Shown here piece by piece: positions 1 through 11,711 of a DNA stretch of 64,000 nt (its first letter is position 1; every line of letters starts with the position of its first letter). Location of the stretch: positions 1,612,001-1,676,000 of the forward strand of contig JAWWNJ010000023.1 of assembly GCA_037176885.1 (NCBI GenBank), written 5' to 3'. The position numbers and the translations under genes are program-made. The DNA comes from Favolaschia claudopus (lineage: Eukaryota > Basidiomycota > Agaricomycetes > Agaricales > Mycenaceae). A model generated the notes under the pieces. It searched no databases. It saw nothing but the letters and a program-made list of their open reading frames with translations, and was not told where the DNA came from.

Positions 1-729
1 TTTACCTGTGGTACGCACGCGTGCTGTCTGCGGTGAAGCCGGGGGACGCGACGGGGGCGGGATGGGAGGATCAGCGACATTGAGGATGGTACGCGCGGGC
101 TGGGTCGGTGGCGGCGCGAGGATGCTCGTGAAGAGACTCTGGGGACGATGAAGGGCGGGGGGCTCCGTGGAGGAGATTCCGCCTGTGCTGCTTCCTTCTA
201 CCCGGGGGTAGTAATACCGCATTGGGCCAGGCGGAGGCATGTTGCGCTTTCCGCCTGCACCGAAGCCGGTGGTCGGTGACCCACCTTGCGTAGCGGGATT
301 GTTATAATAGTTATTTGCACCAGGATTTTGTAAATTGGCAGAATAAGAGTTGAGTGCGGTGATGGCCGCCTTGCGCTTTGCGGCCATGGTGCGGGAGAGG
401 ATGTGGGCCTGAGTCTGAGACTGGGCCTCGAGGTCGCGGAGAGGAACATGTGCAAGGTTATGGGTAGCTTTGTAAGACGCATAGGCGAGACGGGCGCGGA
501 GACTGCGGGTTACCTGAAAAAGAGGGGCTCAGACACGCCCTAACGCGTCGCCGGCGACTACGGGAATATTACTCACGTTCGAGATCTCTGCGCGCGCGCG
601 GAACTTCTCGACCGCTCGCCTGCGGTCGCCACCCTCGCCGACTTCGGTGTCGACAGAGGGGGCTTGGACGGGAGGAGAGAAGGCGAGGATTGGGGACGGC
701 GACGTGGCTGAGGAGGAAGGGGTCGCCAT
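1..729 (-). CDS. Whi5/Nrm1-like transcriptional repressor, 5' part of gene (runs off the window start)
   Basis: Minus-strand gene whose 3' end lies outside the window. The chosen start is the ATG at 729 (MATPSSSATSPSP), the first in-frame ATG. Exon 1 ends at 577, a 63-nt GT-AG intron covers 514-576, and exon 2 stays open to base 1. Just after the splice the protein reads SLRARLAYASYKATHNLA, then a Leu/Gln-rich stretch and a KRKA basic patch. This arrangement (R-L-x-x-A-x-Y-K) resembles the short GTB motif of fungal Whi5/Nrm1, repressors that bind SBF/MBF factors and restrain G1/S transcription. The flanks are Ser/Pro/Thr-rich and look disordered, as is usual in that family. The motif resemblance is seen in the sequence; the function is inferred. 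It could be another disordered regulator with a similar helix. Confidence 0.5.
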
Positions 730-2014
730 TGGGACGCGTGTCGAGGGCGTCGTGGCGGGGAACGAGGACTGCAGGGTGCTCAGCGTGGCAGACGACGAGC
801 AAAAGGGTTTTGTCGCGGTTGAGAGCGGTGTTGGGAGAGTCAGGTCAAGTCGCGTCGAGTCTCGCGTCCTTGCAAGCCGGAACTTGCCGGTGCCTGTCAC
901 AATAACGGTTACGCCAATTTCATTTTGCCCCCAAACCCAGCCCGAATACTCCGCGTCAATGGTCTATCCATTCTGCTCAACATCTAATACGTGCTTGCTC
1001 GTCGACCTCCACGATGGCGAAGATAGCTCGTCGTCGCCGTCGCCGTCCTTGGCCGCCATCAGGCAGCCAGGGAATCTGATCATCATTCACGTACCACTAA
1101 CGCGAGGGTGGCAGGTCACTTGGACCACATCGTCGATGCCAATAGCCTCTCTGACTCCAGGTCAAGTTCCCATGAACATCTCTCGCGGTCTTCCGGTGCT
1201 CTTCCTCGACCCCGACGAGATTCTCATGACTCCCATGCTCGCTGGAAATTTCTCATCTCTGTACAAGCACTTCCAAGTCAATAGCTCAAGTCCAAGCTCA
1301 TGCAACTCTTATACATCCGCTCCCGACGGCGTCAAATAATAGTACCGCCCCTCCAAAGACTCAATTGCAGGCGATTACCCTCTTGGGGCTGTTTCTTTCC
1401 ATCTCCGGTTTCTCTAGACGCGCCACAACTTCCAAATCCGTCCGGCTTCGCTGTTCTCCTCAGGCTGCATCACGCGCACATGTGGATGTCTGTGGGCGAA
1501 TTCTCTCCAAGATTCAAGCCCCGGATCATGCTAGTCACAGCGCGTCAATGGGTGAACCGTCATTGTTCATTACCGGTAGCAAACCGGTAGCCTAATCTCC
1601 GTCTTGTCTTCTACCCATAAATACTTCCGGTTTCGCAAAGATGGACCTGGAGATGGCTGCAATATCCATGAAACGTATCAGGGCAAAACAGATGAACTGC
1701 CACAATGGAACATCGACACACATGGACCCACTTGTCAAATCTTGTTAAGACCGACTTTATGGACAAGAAGTGTCGTCCATCTTCGCCTCAACGTTTTGTC
1801 TGCGCCATATCTGAATATATCTTCCTTCTTTACTTTTTTTCTTCTTTAACTTTCGGTGGGAATCGCGGAAACCCCGGAAGCTCCGACGATCCCTTCACAG
1901 GAGCGCTTCATGTTCTATACGACAATACCGAAGATGGTGTACAAATTTCCATGCGGCGAATCATAGACCCTCATTTTATTCGTTCCATTACTGACAATAT
2001 CACATCAATCGTAT
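730..2014. other. Intergenic region with no supported gene
   Basis: About 1.3 kb between the 5' end of the Whi5-like gene and the 3' end of the sugar transporter, both on the minus strand. The plus-strand open frames here (for example 647-1339) partly overlap the Whi5-like exon in antisense and show no domain or good splice structure. The part next to 729 presumably holds the Whi5-like promoter. No tRNA, inverted repeat or transposon ends were recognised. Confidence 0.5.
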
Positions 2015-4186
2015 TCAAATCGGCGCAACCTCACTCCCATCCACCGATCCCTTCTCATCATCACGATCCTTCCCACTTTCTACATCTCCACTCACCCGCT
2101 TTCCATCCTCCCCGCCACCACCCACCGCCCTCCTCCTAATCTCCTTCGCCCTCCTCCCACCAAGCAACCACTTCCCTCCCGGCGCATCCCCAACCGCCCT
2201 CAAAACCACATCCTCCTCAAACAACAGCCCAATATCCTCTAACGCATACCCCGTCGTCTCCGGTAAACACGCGTACGCCCAAACCGCCATGATAAGGCAA
2301 CAAAACCCAAAGAGCAGGAACGTCCCGTATTTGATGTTGTTGAGCATGATCGGCGTCAATTTCGAAATCGTAAATGAGAAGAGCCTGCGTGCGGGGTGTG
2401 CATGGTGAGCAAACGCACATCTCGCACATCTCAACGAAAGACGAAGAAAAAACAAAACAAAGTACTAACCAATTAACCCCAACCGCCACCGCCATCGCCC
2501 CGCCCCTCAAATGATTCGGCGCCACCTCCCCCGCGACAACCCACGGCAGCGGCCCCCACCCCACACAATAAAACACCGCATACAGATACACCGCAACGAT
2601 CGATACATAGCTCGCAGGCACCACCGCGCTCGAGGGGTGGATGCCCGTGTACCCGCCCAGCCAGAGCATCATAAAACCCTGTCCCAGCCCGCCGATGATG
2701 AGACACTTTTTGCGGCCCCAGGATTCGACGGCGAAGAAGAGGACGATGGATATTGAGACGACTTTGACTACGCCGTAGACGCCTGGAGGTGAAAGTGGAA
2801 ATGAATGGATGTTAGATGAGGACTTGAAGAACCAGCGGAAACACAAACCGGTAGCGAGCAATCCGGCGGTCGTCCCGCTAATCCCCAACGATGCGAATAT
2901 CTACAACCCACACCGCCTAATCAACACACCCATCAAAGCACTAAGCACGATCTATCTCACCTGCGGACTAAAATAATTAATCGCATTCGTCCCCGTCCAC
3001 TGCTGCCCAAACATAACCAAGCTCGGAATCAAACACCTCAACGCAATCGCCCTCGTCTCAAACATCCGCGTCACCTGCTTCCACACCCCCAACTGCCCCC
3101 GCCCAGCAAAGTCCGCCTTGATCTCCTCAATCGTCGCGAGCACGGCTTTGTCCGTGGGCGAGGTGCGCGCGACGAAGGCGAGAGAGCGCGCTGCTGCGTC
3201 TTCGCGGTTTTGTTCGACGAGGTAGCGGGGGGATTCGGGTTGGAAGGGGACGAGGAGGCAGAAGAGGACGCCGGGGAAGACTCTGTTTTTTTTCTTGTTA
3301 CGCTGTCATTGTTTTGGGATTAAATGAGAGACGCACTGTACGGCAAACGGCATCCGCCATTGTCGATCCGTCGTCCCGGGTATGTTGAGGGAGGCGCTGT
3401 AATTCACCCAGTCTATTTGATAAAAGGATCAGCTTCTGGCACGCACGCACGAGCAAAAACAGTGACGCACATGAGAGCATGATCCCGACATTATTAGCCA
3501 TCTGCACCATCCCTGTACACCGTCCACGTATCGCTCGAGGTGTACATTCGGAGACATACGCCGGTACGAGGGCGCTAACCATCCCCACTCCAAGACCCGC
3601 GAAGAATCTGCAAAGTATCGCATCCTGACATCAGCGTGCGCTCAAGATGCTAGTTTGAATTGAACCCCCGATAGACGCACCGCCCAAAATACAATACGCT
3701 CAGGGCGCTCGCCCTGCTTGTCCCGAGACCCACGACAGCTTGGATAACGCTCCCGATAATGTATATCAAGCCCGCAGCTATCATGCATGGTTTCCGGCCC
3801 CAGCGGTTCGAAAAGTAACCTGTCCCAAGGGCACCGAAGCTGCCGAAACGCAATCAATTACCATTCAACATTCTCGGTCCGAAAGGATACACACAAACAT
3901 CCTCCTTGCAGAATCGCAACAATGTTCCCGCTGAGCGCAGCCTTGGCCGAGTCGCTCATCTCGTTGATACCGAAATATGCCTTGAACGAAGGCAGCGTAA
4001 TGACACCACCGATGATTCCGCTGAGATGGTTCAGTTCACAACCGCTTGAAAGTACTTAGAAGAGAAAAAAATCCAGCCAACGCACATATCATAGCCATAG
4101 AACACACTTCCCATCGCAGCAGACACCGCGAGGAAGTACGCATTGCGATAATGCCTGAACTCCTGCAGCTGCTCTGTCACCGTCAT
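2015..4186 (-). CDS. MFS sugar/quinate-type transporter
   Basis: Multi-exon minus-strand gene for a 12-TM major facilitator of the sugar porter family. The start ATG is at 4186 ([10 protein letters not shown]). After a short N-terminal tail, TM1 contains FYGYDIGIIGG, formed across intron 1. Then follow FSNRWGRKP (the loop 2-3 G-R-K signature), [20 protein letters not shown] with the family-typical P-x-Y-x-[17 protein letters not shown] in TM7, ESWGRKKC in loop 8-9 and [15 protein letters not shown] after TM12 (the PETKG-type signature). The tail is Lys/Glu/Asp-rich and ends at the stop at 2015. At least six introns of 50-80 nt interrupt it. All signature motifs are intact, so it is probably functional. 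It likely sits in the plasma membrane and imports a hexose, quinate or similar polyol acid by proton symport; the substrate cannot be read from the sequence. Confidence 0.9.
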
Positions 4187-6912
4187 CGTGGGTGGAGTCT
4201 AAGCCAAAGGGACAAAAAGCCTCCAGCCGCGGCCATCGCCGTCCTTTTTATGTTATGGTTTCGTTTAGGTTTGACCTAACGGAGACTGAGAGGCGCTGGC
4301 GCTTGACGACTTGAGCCGAGGGTTGCAGGTGACTTGAAAAAAAGAAGTCTTTGAGCAGCGAATCGGGCCGGAGATGTGCTAAACGGATCCAGGTGCACCG
4401 TGGAGGTAACTTGTTCGTTGACGTTGGGTGCGGCGACTTAGAGACTCGGAGCGTTGTCGAGGCAAGATTCAGGCAGCTAGTGAGTGGTCTTGAGTTGGAA
4501 ACTGTCGGAATGTTGTTCCGCCGCGGCGGAAAAAAATGACGCTTGGTTCGAGAGTGTCGGTGGGTGACTGAGATGCAGCGATAATAGACACAGTCACACA
4601 GAGCAAAGGGAGCTCGGGGGAATAATGTGGATGGCCAAAAGCCACGCAGAAGTTCTGGTTGAAGTGGTCGAGGTCGCTAACAACTCGAGTCGTAAATCAG
4701 TGACACAGCTTCTCTCTCTCGACATCTTCCGATTCATGTCGATTACCCCCAACTTTTATCTGATAGATACCTTTCAGTACCCCATCTCATGAAGCTACTG
4801 TAACTGAGTTCCACGTATTGTTTCTGGTTTTGAAGAGCGACTCGCGTTAACTGGGAACTGCTGAACATCATTGACAAGGAATCGAAAATTCAACTAATAA
4901 GTGGTTCCCGAACTTGAAAGGCCGAGCCACGCAGGCGGCAGAGCTCTTTGCAGTTCGGAGATGCCCTCAGAGAAGCTCCGAGAGAGACCAGTTTCACATT
5001 CCACCCCCAGGTTCCGCGAAAATGGCAGTTTTCCCATCGACCGGAATGTCTACGCGCTAGCGCATCGAGCGTAATAGACTGTGCGTAATTCCATTCCGTC
5101 CAACCCCCACTGACGCCCAGACTCTACAGACGCTTCACAATGTTTCTCATTGAGCGGAAAGTCTGGCTGCGCACGAACGTAATGCTATCGTATAACACTA
5201 CACCACCATTTTGACAGGATGTGGAAATGATGTCCGAGGCCTGATCTCCCCGGAACAATAATTGGCGATGTCCAGGGAAGCTCATTTTCCGGAACGTCCG
5301 CAGAACCTCAGCTCGATGAGCTGGTGGAGGTTCCAAGGACATCTCAGAATATCCCAGCCTGCTCTGAGAATCTCAAGTGTCTACCTCATGTTGTTAAGCC
5401 TGTGGACTCGAGGGATGTTTGCATTTACAATAGATAGTTCTTTTGGGAGTCTATAAAATCTCCTCTTCAAAGGTTTCGAGCAGCCTGTATATACTTCCCC
5501 GCTCGCAGAAGAGACTTCGACTCCAACTTGGCAAGAAATCCAAAGAAGAGGCGGTGTCAAATTTACACGTGGCAACGTGTTGTCATGTTGATGTTTGTCA
5601 GTCTTGGCTGCCACGTCGTCGCTCTTGTCTTCTCCCTTCTTCTTCCCCCCACCCTGTTTGCCCACTCCCCATGCTCGCCTCTTCAGAGGCTCTTTATCTT
5701 TGACCGCACACACATCAAGGTGCTTCAAGGCCAATGGCTGTCGCAAGTATGGTTCGGAGCAAGCTTTCGTCGAGGGCAAGAGAGCAAGAGTCAGGATTTC
5801 AAGTGCGCGAGATCTCAAGGCTGCAAAACCCCGGGGTCGCAAGCTCCAAACCCTCAAAAATCAAGACTGCAAGCTTCAGAAGCGCCTACCTCAAGCACCC
5901 AAGCACCTCAATATTGTCCCTTCAAGTCCTCTTCCCACTTCAAGCGCTCTTTCCACTCACCCCTCCGTGTGTTCAAGACTCAAGTCCCTCTCCCACCTCG
6001 AGTCCCCTTCCCCGCCCTGCCTCTCGTTTCATGCATTCACTCTCCTCCTCTCCTCTCATTGCTCTCTCCCCGCGCTCTCTCTTAGAATTGTAGTGTACTC
6101 GAGTGTACTTTGATTTTATGTACACACTTGAATTCATTCTTTTTTTTTTTACAATTTTATGAATTAAAATTTATCATTTAATGGGAAGCCGGAACCGTCG
6201 TCAGCAAATCCGAAATATGTCCAGAAACCTCGAGCGCAGGATGTCCCCAGAACATCGCTGCCTGTCGATTGCCTGGGAATCGATGTTTCGGTCTCCTGGG
6301 GATGTTCCGGAGATGACACACTGACATCAGACATCAACATGTCATTTGGACGTCCGTGACAAACGGTGGTGTACTTCGTCCTCTTGCCAAGTTGCGGATT
6401 GGGCGCCCCGTGTCTCGATATGGCGACTCTCAGCTCTTGGCGTGGCTGGTGTTCAGTCTCCTCTTCTGTCTGCATCCGACCTTCCGATACAATCCAGAGG
6501 TCCTAATTTGCGCCAACTTGGGCAAAAACGCAACTCAGTGTTTAAAATTTGTGCGTCGTTGAGATTACTTTTCTCGAAACTTATTCTAAAGCATAACAAC
6601 TGGGTTTCTCGCAGAAGCCTGGCCATTTTCTTGATCCTGCCTCGTTCAAGTTCTGCCACTTGAACTTGTCATGCAAATTGTGCTGCAGCGTCGGTCCCGC
6701 GCCGTCCCGATAAGGACCCGGTTTCCGCCACAGCTAAACACGGCCAGCTGATCTTGATGAGGTAGCGACTCTGACTCAAACTATCACCGGGCAAAACTAA
6801 CAGTAATTACCGGACGCCAGCATCAAGCTTGGAAGTAGGATATAACTAGGTCAAACTCAGCCATGCATGTTTCCACTGTGTTCGAGTTTTCCAAGTCCAC
6901 TCCCGATACACC
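4187..6912. other. 2.7-kb divergent intergenic region between two MFS transporter genes
   Basis: Lies between the start of the sugar transporter (minus) and the start of the Dal5-type transporter (plus), so it holds both promoters. From about 5590 to 6090 the plus strand is strongly pyrimidine-biased and rich in CAAG/CTCAAG words, which leaves several frames open without meaning. At 6144-6180 there is an A/T-rich patch with a run of T. At about 6239-6322 an imperfect inverted repeat is built on GGATGTCCCCAG / CTGGGGATGTTCC. No transposase, tRNA or conserved protein was recognised. Confidence 0.5.
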
Positions 6913-8980
6913 ATGAGCGCTCTCGAACAAACAGAAAAGGGCGAAGCTCGATTGGTTGAGGACGCCAACAGTACCACCACGGGGAAGGAGTCGAATTCTT
7001 ATGCGGCCAGTACAGCTGGAGTAGATCATCGCGAGGAGTCCAGAAAGGCCGAACGACGCTTTGTTCTCAAATTGGGTGCTTATTTCGCCGTTGTATCTTC
7101 AGAGACTCAAGCTGATCGGGTGTTATAGACCTGCTCTTTCTGCCTCTAATGTCCCTTATTTACCTCAGTGCATATCTCGACCGCAGTAACCTCGGAAAGT
7201 CAGTGACTTTGTTTTCTTTCTACCTTTGCGGCCGGTATTCAACAAGGCCCTCATTTCAGCGCTCGTCTGCAGGGGTTGCAAGCAACTGTTTTAAGGGGAT
7301 CAGACTCCAACTACAGTATTGCTTTGATGGCTTTCTACAGTCAGTCGTAACCTCCTCTATCACTGAATCATTTCAAATTCTCACACCAACCCAGTAACCT
7401 ACATCGTCTTTTCCATCCCAGGAACGCTCCTTGCCAAAGCAATCTCGCCCTCCACCTCCATTGCACTCGGTATTCTCATCTGGAGTATCGCATCTACGGC
7501 ACAAGCCGGTGCATTCAACCCCGCAGGGCTCTATGTCTGTCGTCTCTTCATCGGAGTTGGCGAAGCTTTTTTCGGTCAAGCCATAACCTTATACGCGTCG
7601 TTCTGGTACCTGCCCAATGAGCTTGCCAAGCGTATTGGTCTTGTCGTTACATCGGGAACACTTGCTGGCGCGTAAGCCCCTTCCACTCGTCAATGAAAGC
7701 CGATTTCTTACATACCCCGCTCTCAGGTTTGGCGGCCTCATCAGCTTCGGCGTCTCAAGCATTGAGAACTCGAAGATCAGCCAATGGCGAATCCTCTTCC
7801 TCATCGAAGGCATCCCAAGCTTCCTACTCGCCTTCATAGTATACTTCTTCCTCCCTTCGCGTCCGCACACAGCAAAACAACTCACCGAAGACGAGCGTAC
7901 TCTCGCTCTAACTCGGCTGAATCGCCGGAATTTAGGTGAAGGTGATACCGGGGTTGACTGGCGGGCGGCGAAGTATGCGTTGTTGGATTGGAAAACGTAT
8001 GTTGTTTCGGTGATATACTCCTGTATGAATTTGGTGCGTATTCTGAACTTATCTTTGTCTCTTGATTCAACTTTTATTTGCAGGGTTTGGGGTCTGTGTC
8101 TGGATTCCTGCCGACAATTATCAGGGATCTTGGGTATTCAAATGCTAGGGCACAGCTGTTCACAGGTGGGCTTGCTATCTCGCTTGCGGAAAGTCTGAAA
8201 GTTTATCTCACCGAAATCATCAGTTCCTCCTTATGTCGTCTGCTTGGTCGTCGGTGAGTTGAACCATTTTGGTTCACCCATCGTCAATGTTGATCTCTCA
8301 CGTCAGTGCTTATCGTTTCGGCATACAGCGACCGCTATCAGACGCGCGGTGTGCCCATTGCAAGCATATTTTGTATCGCTGTTGTCGGGTGGGCCATTCT
8401 ACTCGGGGTCAACGCAGAAAACCCATCGCAGTCGGAACTCAACGCGCGTTATTTCGGGTGCATCTGTATCGTCACCGCTGGTTGTACGTGTCATTCAATC
8501 CGGTCCCTCTGCTGTCCGTTCTCAATTCAACTATCTAGATTCCAATATGTAACTATATTCTCCTCCAGCGTAAATCTCTCCCTCTCAGACATAACAGCTC
8601 CTTGCTCATCTCTTGGGTATCTGCAAACACCGGCGCCGAAACCCAACGCGCCATCGCCCTCGGCATGCTCAACGCAGTCGGTCAAGCCCTCGTCATCCTC
8701 GCTGCCTTCATCTTCCCCTCCTCGGAATCCCCACACTTCGTCAAAGGTACTTCAATCAACCTGGCATTTTCGGGCTTGGGGCTCGTATTGTCCCTTGGTA
8801 TGACGATATATTATCGGATGGAGAACCGGAGAAGGGACAGAGTTGAGGGCGGGCGGCCGCCGAGGGATATGCCGGTGAACGTCGTCGAGGAATATGATCT
8901 TGCAAAGGGTAAGCTCGGTATTTTGCGCTGATTTGCATAGGACGCTCATCGGCGAAATAGGGTTCCGCTACACACCTTGA
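6913..8980 (+). CDS. MFS transporter of the Dal5/anion:cation symporter type
   Basis: Plus-strand multi-exon gene, start ATG 6913 (MSALEQTEKGEA). The N-terminal tail is hydrophilic, followed by SLIYLSAYLDRSNLG, the typical first-loop motif (Y-x-D-R-x-N-x-G) of the Dal5/Tna1/Vht1 subfamily. Later motifs are FSIPGTLLAK, CRLFIGVGEAFFGQ, WRILFLIEGIPS with FFLPSRP after TM6, WKTYVVSVIYSCMNL, and VSANTGAETQRAIALGMLNAVGQ in TM10-11. The last exon is tiny: a donor after the codon for Lys in DLAKG joins to GFRYTP and a stop at 8978-8980, and F-R-Y is the usual family ending. Several introns of 50-60 nt are clear, for example around 7672-7726 and 8905-8960. Members import carboxylates, vitamins, allantoate or nicotinate with protons; the actual substrate is not deducible. 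The gene appears intact. Confidence 0.88.
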
Positions 8981-9293
8981 GCTGTTCATTGTCGAGCTCG
9001 GAAGTTGATGACTTAAGCAACAGTCAGCATATGTGCTTGTAATTGAGTTGGAAGAGAATCGAGACGCATTGTGTTACTGCGAGTTTTTCAACATGCCGTG
9101 CATGGCGGCATCAACTATCGCATCAGTGATGCGATAACAGATTTACAGTTGTAGAAATGACTTGAATGGACGTCAAGCTACGCAGCTATATCGGGTACTC
9201 ATGGGAGTCTAGCGTGAGGATAACAGGAGCTATTGCGCCTAACACGGTTTGTTGAATTTACTTATTGTAAGTTACAGGGTTGTTAATTCGCCA
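8981..9293. other. Convergent intergenic spacer, Dal5-type transporter / AKR copy 1
   Basis: About 310 bp between two converging 3' ends. It contains the 21-bp palindrome at 9116-9136 described separately. Otherwise it is unremarkable A/T-leaning sequence that should carry both polyadenylation regions. Confidence 0.5.
9116..9136. repeat. Palindromic element downstream of AKR copy 1
   Basis: A 21-bp palindrome with half-site TATCGCATCA, one central base, then the reverse complement TGATGCGATA. It lies about 160 bp beyond the stop of AKR copy 1 and is preceded by CAAC. Related copies, all beginning CAACTATCGCATCA, lie downstream of AKR copies 2, 3 and 4. This copy is the most symmetrical. Its role is unknown: it could be a transcript-end or termination signal, a protein-binding site, or simply conserved duplicated flank. 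Confidence 0.75.
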
Positions 9294-11084
9294 CTAGTGG
9301 CCGAAAATAGGCAACGGTTCATAGGGCTCTTCCAAATATTTGATTTCCTCGCCCGTCAGCTTGACGTGAATTCCGGCTGTCATAGCATGAAACGAGACAA
9401 ATCAACGTTCTGAGACTAAAATGAAATGAATGATGGCTCACCGATAGCATCTTGCAGGTTGGCCATCGTTGTAGTTCCAACGATTGGAGCAGAGACGCCT
9501 TGAAGAATCGTCAACAATATACTAGAAATGCTCGAAATGATTGAGACACGCCTTCTTTACTGAGGGACCAAGCAATAGCGATTTGAGCCATACCGATATT
9601 ATGCTTCTTGGCAATTTCTTCAACTCTGACCGTTGACGTAGTGTTGGAAAAGTGATTTTGAAGCCAGATTTAATACCTGGGCCTGAAGGATGAGGAAGAG
9701 TGTCAAGCGTACCTGTTCACAATTGTTTGACTGGCAGAGCTCTGGATGTACAAACTTGCCGACGTGCTAATATCTGTATTAGAACTGAATGAGATTATCG
9801 ACACATTGGTCGTACATGTCGGATCCCGAGCGTTTACTGTTTGCCTGGGCGGCGAGTGGGCGAGCGAGGGCTCCTCTGGCAAGAGGAGACCAAGGTATGG
9901 CCCCAACTCCGAAGAGCTTGGACACGTTAGACTTGAACGTGACTGCTTCTGGTCAGATCTTACCTTCAGAGTTGGGAACATCTCTCGTTCTTCCTCCCTG
10001 TATAGCAGGCTGTGATGGTTCTGCATCGAAATGAATGGAGTTAATTTGTTCGCAATGGCGCAGTCTATAGCATCTCGATCAGCTGCAGGATTCTTCCAAG
10101 CAGAGATGAAATTTACTCTGCATCGCGTGAACTAAAGAGTCAAGGCATGAGCACGAACGTCCGTGTCGAATGAGGTACTTAAAACTTACACTCCCAAGCG
10201 TAGCAGCTACTCATCCCGATGTATCTGACATATCCTGCCTTGACCACATCATGAAGCGCGTGCATCTAACCATTCAACATCAAGTACAGGACAAGCAGAA
10301 AATGTGTGAGGTACGAACAGTCTCTTCGATAGGTGTTTCAGAATCGAACCGGTGGCCTAATAACGAGATAAAATAAAGTTAATACGGTGCGTTAAACTCA
10401 CGCTGCAGCAGATCGATGTAATCAAGTTGCAATCGCCTGAGACTATGCTTCACCGAGTCGAATATATGCTTTTAAGTGGTCAATGTCCGGCAATGTTAGG
10501 GAAAGAGTTGTCAAGATTGTACCTTCCGGCTCAAACCGTACTGATTAACATAACCTGCTGCATCGGCTTCGGGACCAGGAGGTAGAAACGCCATGCCGGG
10601 AGCGACTGGATAGCAAAGTTTTGTCATGACCACAATTTCGTCTCTCGGAAGATTGTGCTCTTTAATTGCGCTCCCCAAGACCTCTTCCGACATTCCGGCA
10701 GAATAAATCTGAAATCAAAACAGATTATTGCAGCCAGAGGCACATCGTAAACGATAGTAAGTAGACTGACGTTGGCCGTGTCGAAAGCGTTGATACCTGC
10801 ATCATAGCTGGGAAGGATTAAGAGCGTACTTATTCGAGAAACCCGGTGCAGTCTTACGCAGCCTTGATTTGCTTAGATGCTTCTTCCTGCGGTAAAACCC
10901 AGTTGCCATTCCACGTTGGATCACCATAAGACATGCAACCAAGCACGATCTTGGAAATTTTTAGCCCAGACTCGCCGAGTCGAACTGGTAGTCAAGAAGT
11001 TGAAAATCTGATCAGTTGCGTAGGAGTAAGTGGTTGATTCGTCGAGTCACCATATTCCATCCTTTTCGTGCTCTGAGCAGACAT
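9294..11084 (-). CDS. Aldo/keto reductase, copy 1 (AKR1)
   Basis: Minus-strand gene of about a dozen or more very short exons, start ATG 11084 (MSAQSTKRMEYG), stop at 9294-9296 after PLPIFGH. The spliced protein reads VRLGESGLKISKIVLGCMSYG, then YDAGINAFDTANVYSAG, VVMTK, HIFDSVKHSLRRLQLDYIDLLQ, GHRFD, YVRYIGMSSCYAW, PFISMQNHHSLLYREEEREM, VGAIPWSPLARGAL, EEIAKKHNIGMAQIAIAWSL and APIVGTTTMANLQDAI. The AKR catalytic tetrad is present: Asp in DTANV, Tyr in VYS, Lys in VMTK, His in GHRFD. The cofactor region has the usual G-T-x-x-x-x-N-L pattern. It should be a cytosolic NADPH-dependent oxidoreductase of the YakC/versiconal hemiacetal acetate reductase-like group; its substrate is unknown. It sits in tandem with copy 2 and looks intact, although I did not resolve every splice site. 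Confidence 0.88.
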
Positions 11085-11171
11085 TGCTAAGATGAATGAG
11101 GGGTTCGAGGAGGGAAGTGGGTGCTCACGACGTCCCCTGAGTAAATTGAAGTCGAGTGACTCGTCGCGGCC

Positions 11172-11203
11172 TGCCGCACTTGCGAACCGGCGGCATGCCG
11201 CCG
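11172..11203. promoter_or_regulatory. Putative promoter motif and CGG palindrome upstream of AKR copy 1
   Basis: TGCCGCACTTGCGAA at 11172-11186 recurs almost exactly upstream of AKR copy 2 (13524) and in related form upstream of copy 5 (53165), always 83-118 bp before the ATG. Immediately beyond it, at 11188-11203, is the perfect 16-bp palindrome CGGCGGCATGCCGCCG. Its CGG and CCG triplets are the half-sites bound by Gal4-type Zn(II)2Cys6 regulators. The motif and symmetry are seen in the sequence; binding by such a factor is inferred. Confidence 0.55.
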
Positions 11204-11711
11204 TGAGATCTAGTGGGAATTGAATGGTATCAATGTACTGAGCAGTCCCACAATTAATGGCGGAATTGAGACGGAAAGGTTGAACCGGCTTAACGGCTCA
11301 AAGTTCGCACCGGTAATCTTTCGTAAATGTTCCTAATTTACACACTTGAACCTTAGGAGTTGGTGCAATAATTTCGGCACGGATTGTAGCAAGTATTTAA
11401 TGGCGACAGTAATACGAGGAATATAAGGCAAGGGACTTTGACAACAAGGCTATTGATTCACAGAGCAACCAAAAAATTCAACATGCCGTGTGAATGCCGA
11501 CTGCCATCAACTATCGCATCAATGATGTGGCGTTCGGGATAGAGTTCAAATTGAATGACGTGAATCTACACAGCGCACTTAGTTTCAAACCGCAACCTAT
11601 ACTACTTCTCTTGCAGAGAATAAACCGAAACTTGGAAGTTGATATTTCAACGCACTCAGGCTGTACAGGAACGACGTATGTATGAATGTATCTCAAAACG
11701 TATCTTTGCAA
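11204..11711. other. Intergenic spacer between AKR copies 1 and 2
   Basis: The 5' part of AKR copy 1 (from 11085) is separated from the 3' end of copy 2 by about 630 bp in total. Apart from the promoter motif and the downstream palindrome (listed separately), I see no gene or repeat. Confidence 0.5.
11505..11530. repeat. Palindromic element downstream of AKR copy 2
   Basis: Reads CATCAACTATCGCATCA followed by ATGATGTGG, so the left arm matches the copy-1 element exactly and the right arm is partly decayed. It lies about 185-205 bp past the stop of AKR copy 2. The preceding CAACATGCCGTG is also shared with the copy-1 flank (from about 9090). Confidence 0.65.

Noticed and set aside
647..1339. 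230-codon plus-strand frame
   Set aside because: It overlaps the Whi5-like exon in antisense, starts from a poor context, and has no domain or family-like blocks.
5528..6113. Overlapping plus-strand frames of 119-185 codons in three registers
   Set aside because: All three frames are open because the strand is pyrimidine-rich and stop-poor; no frame shows coding character.
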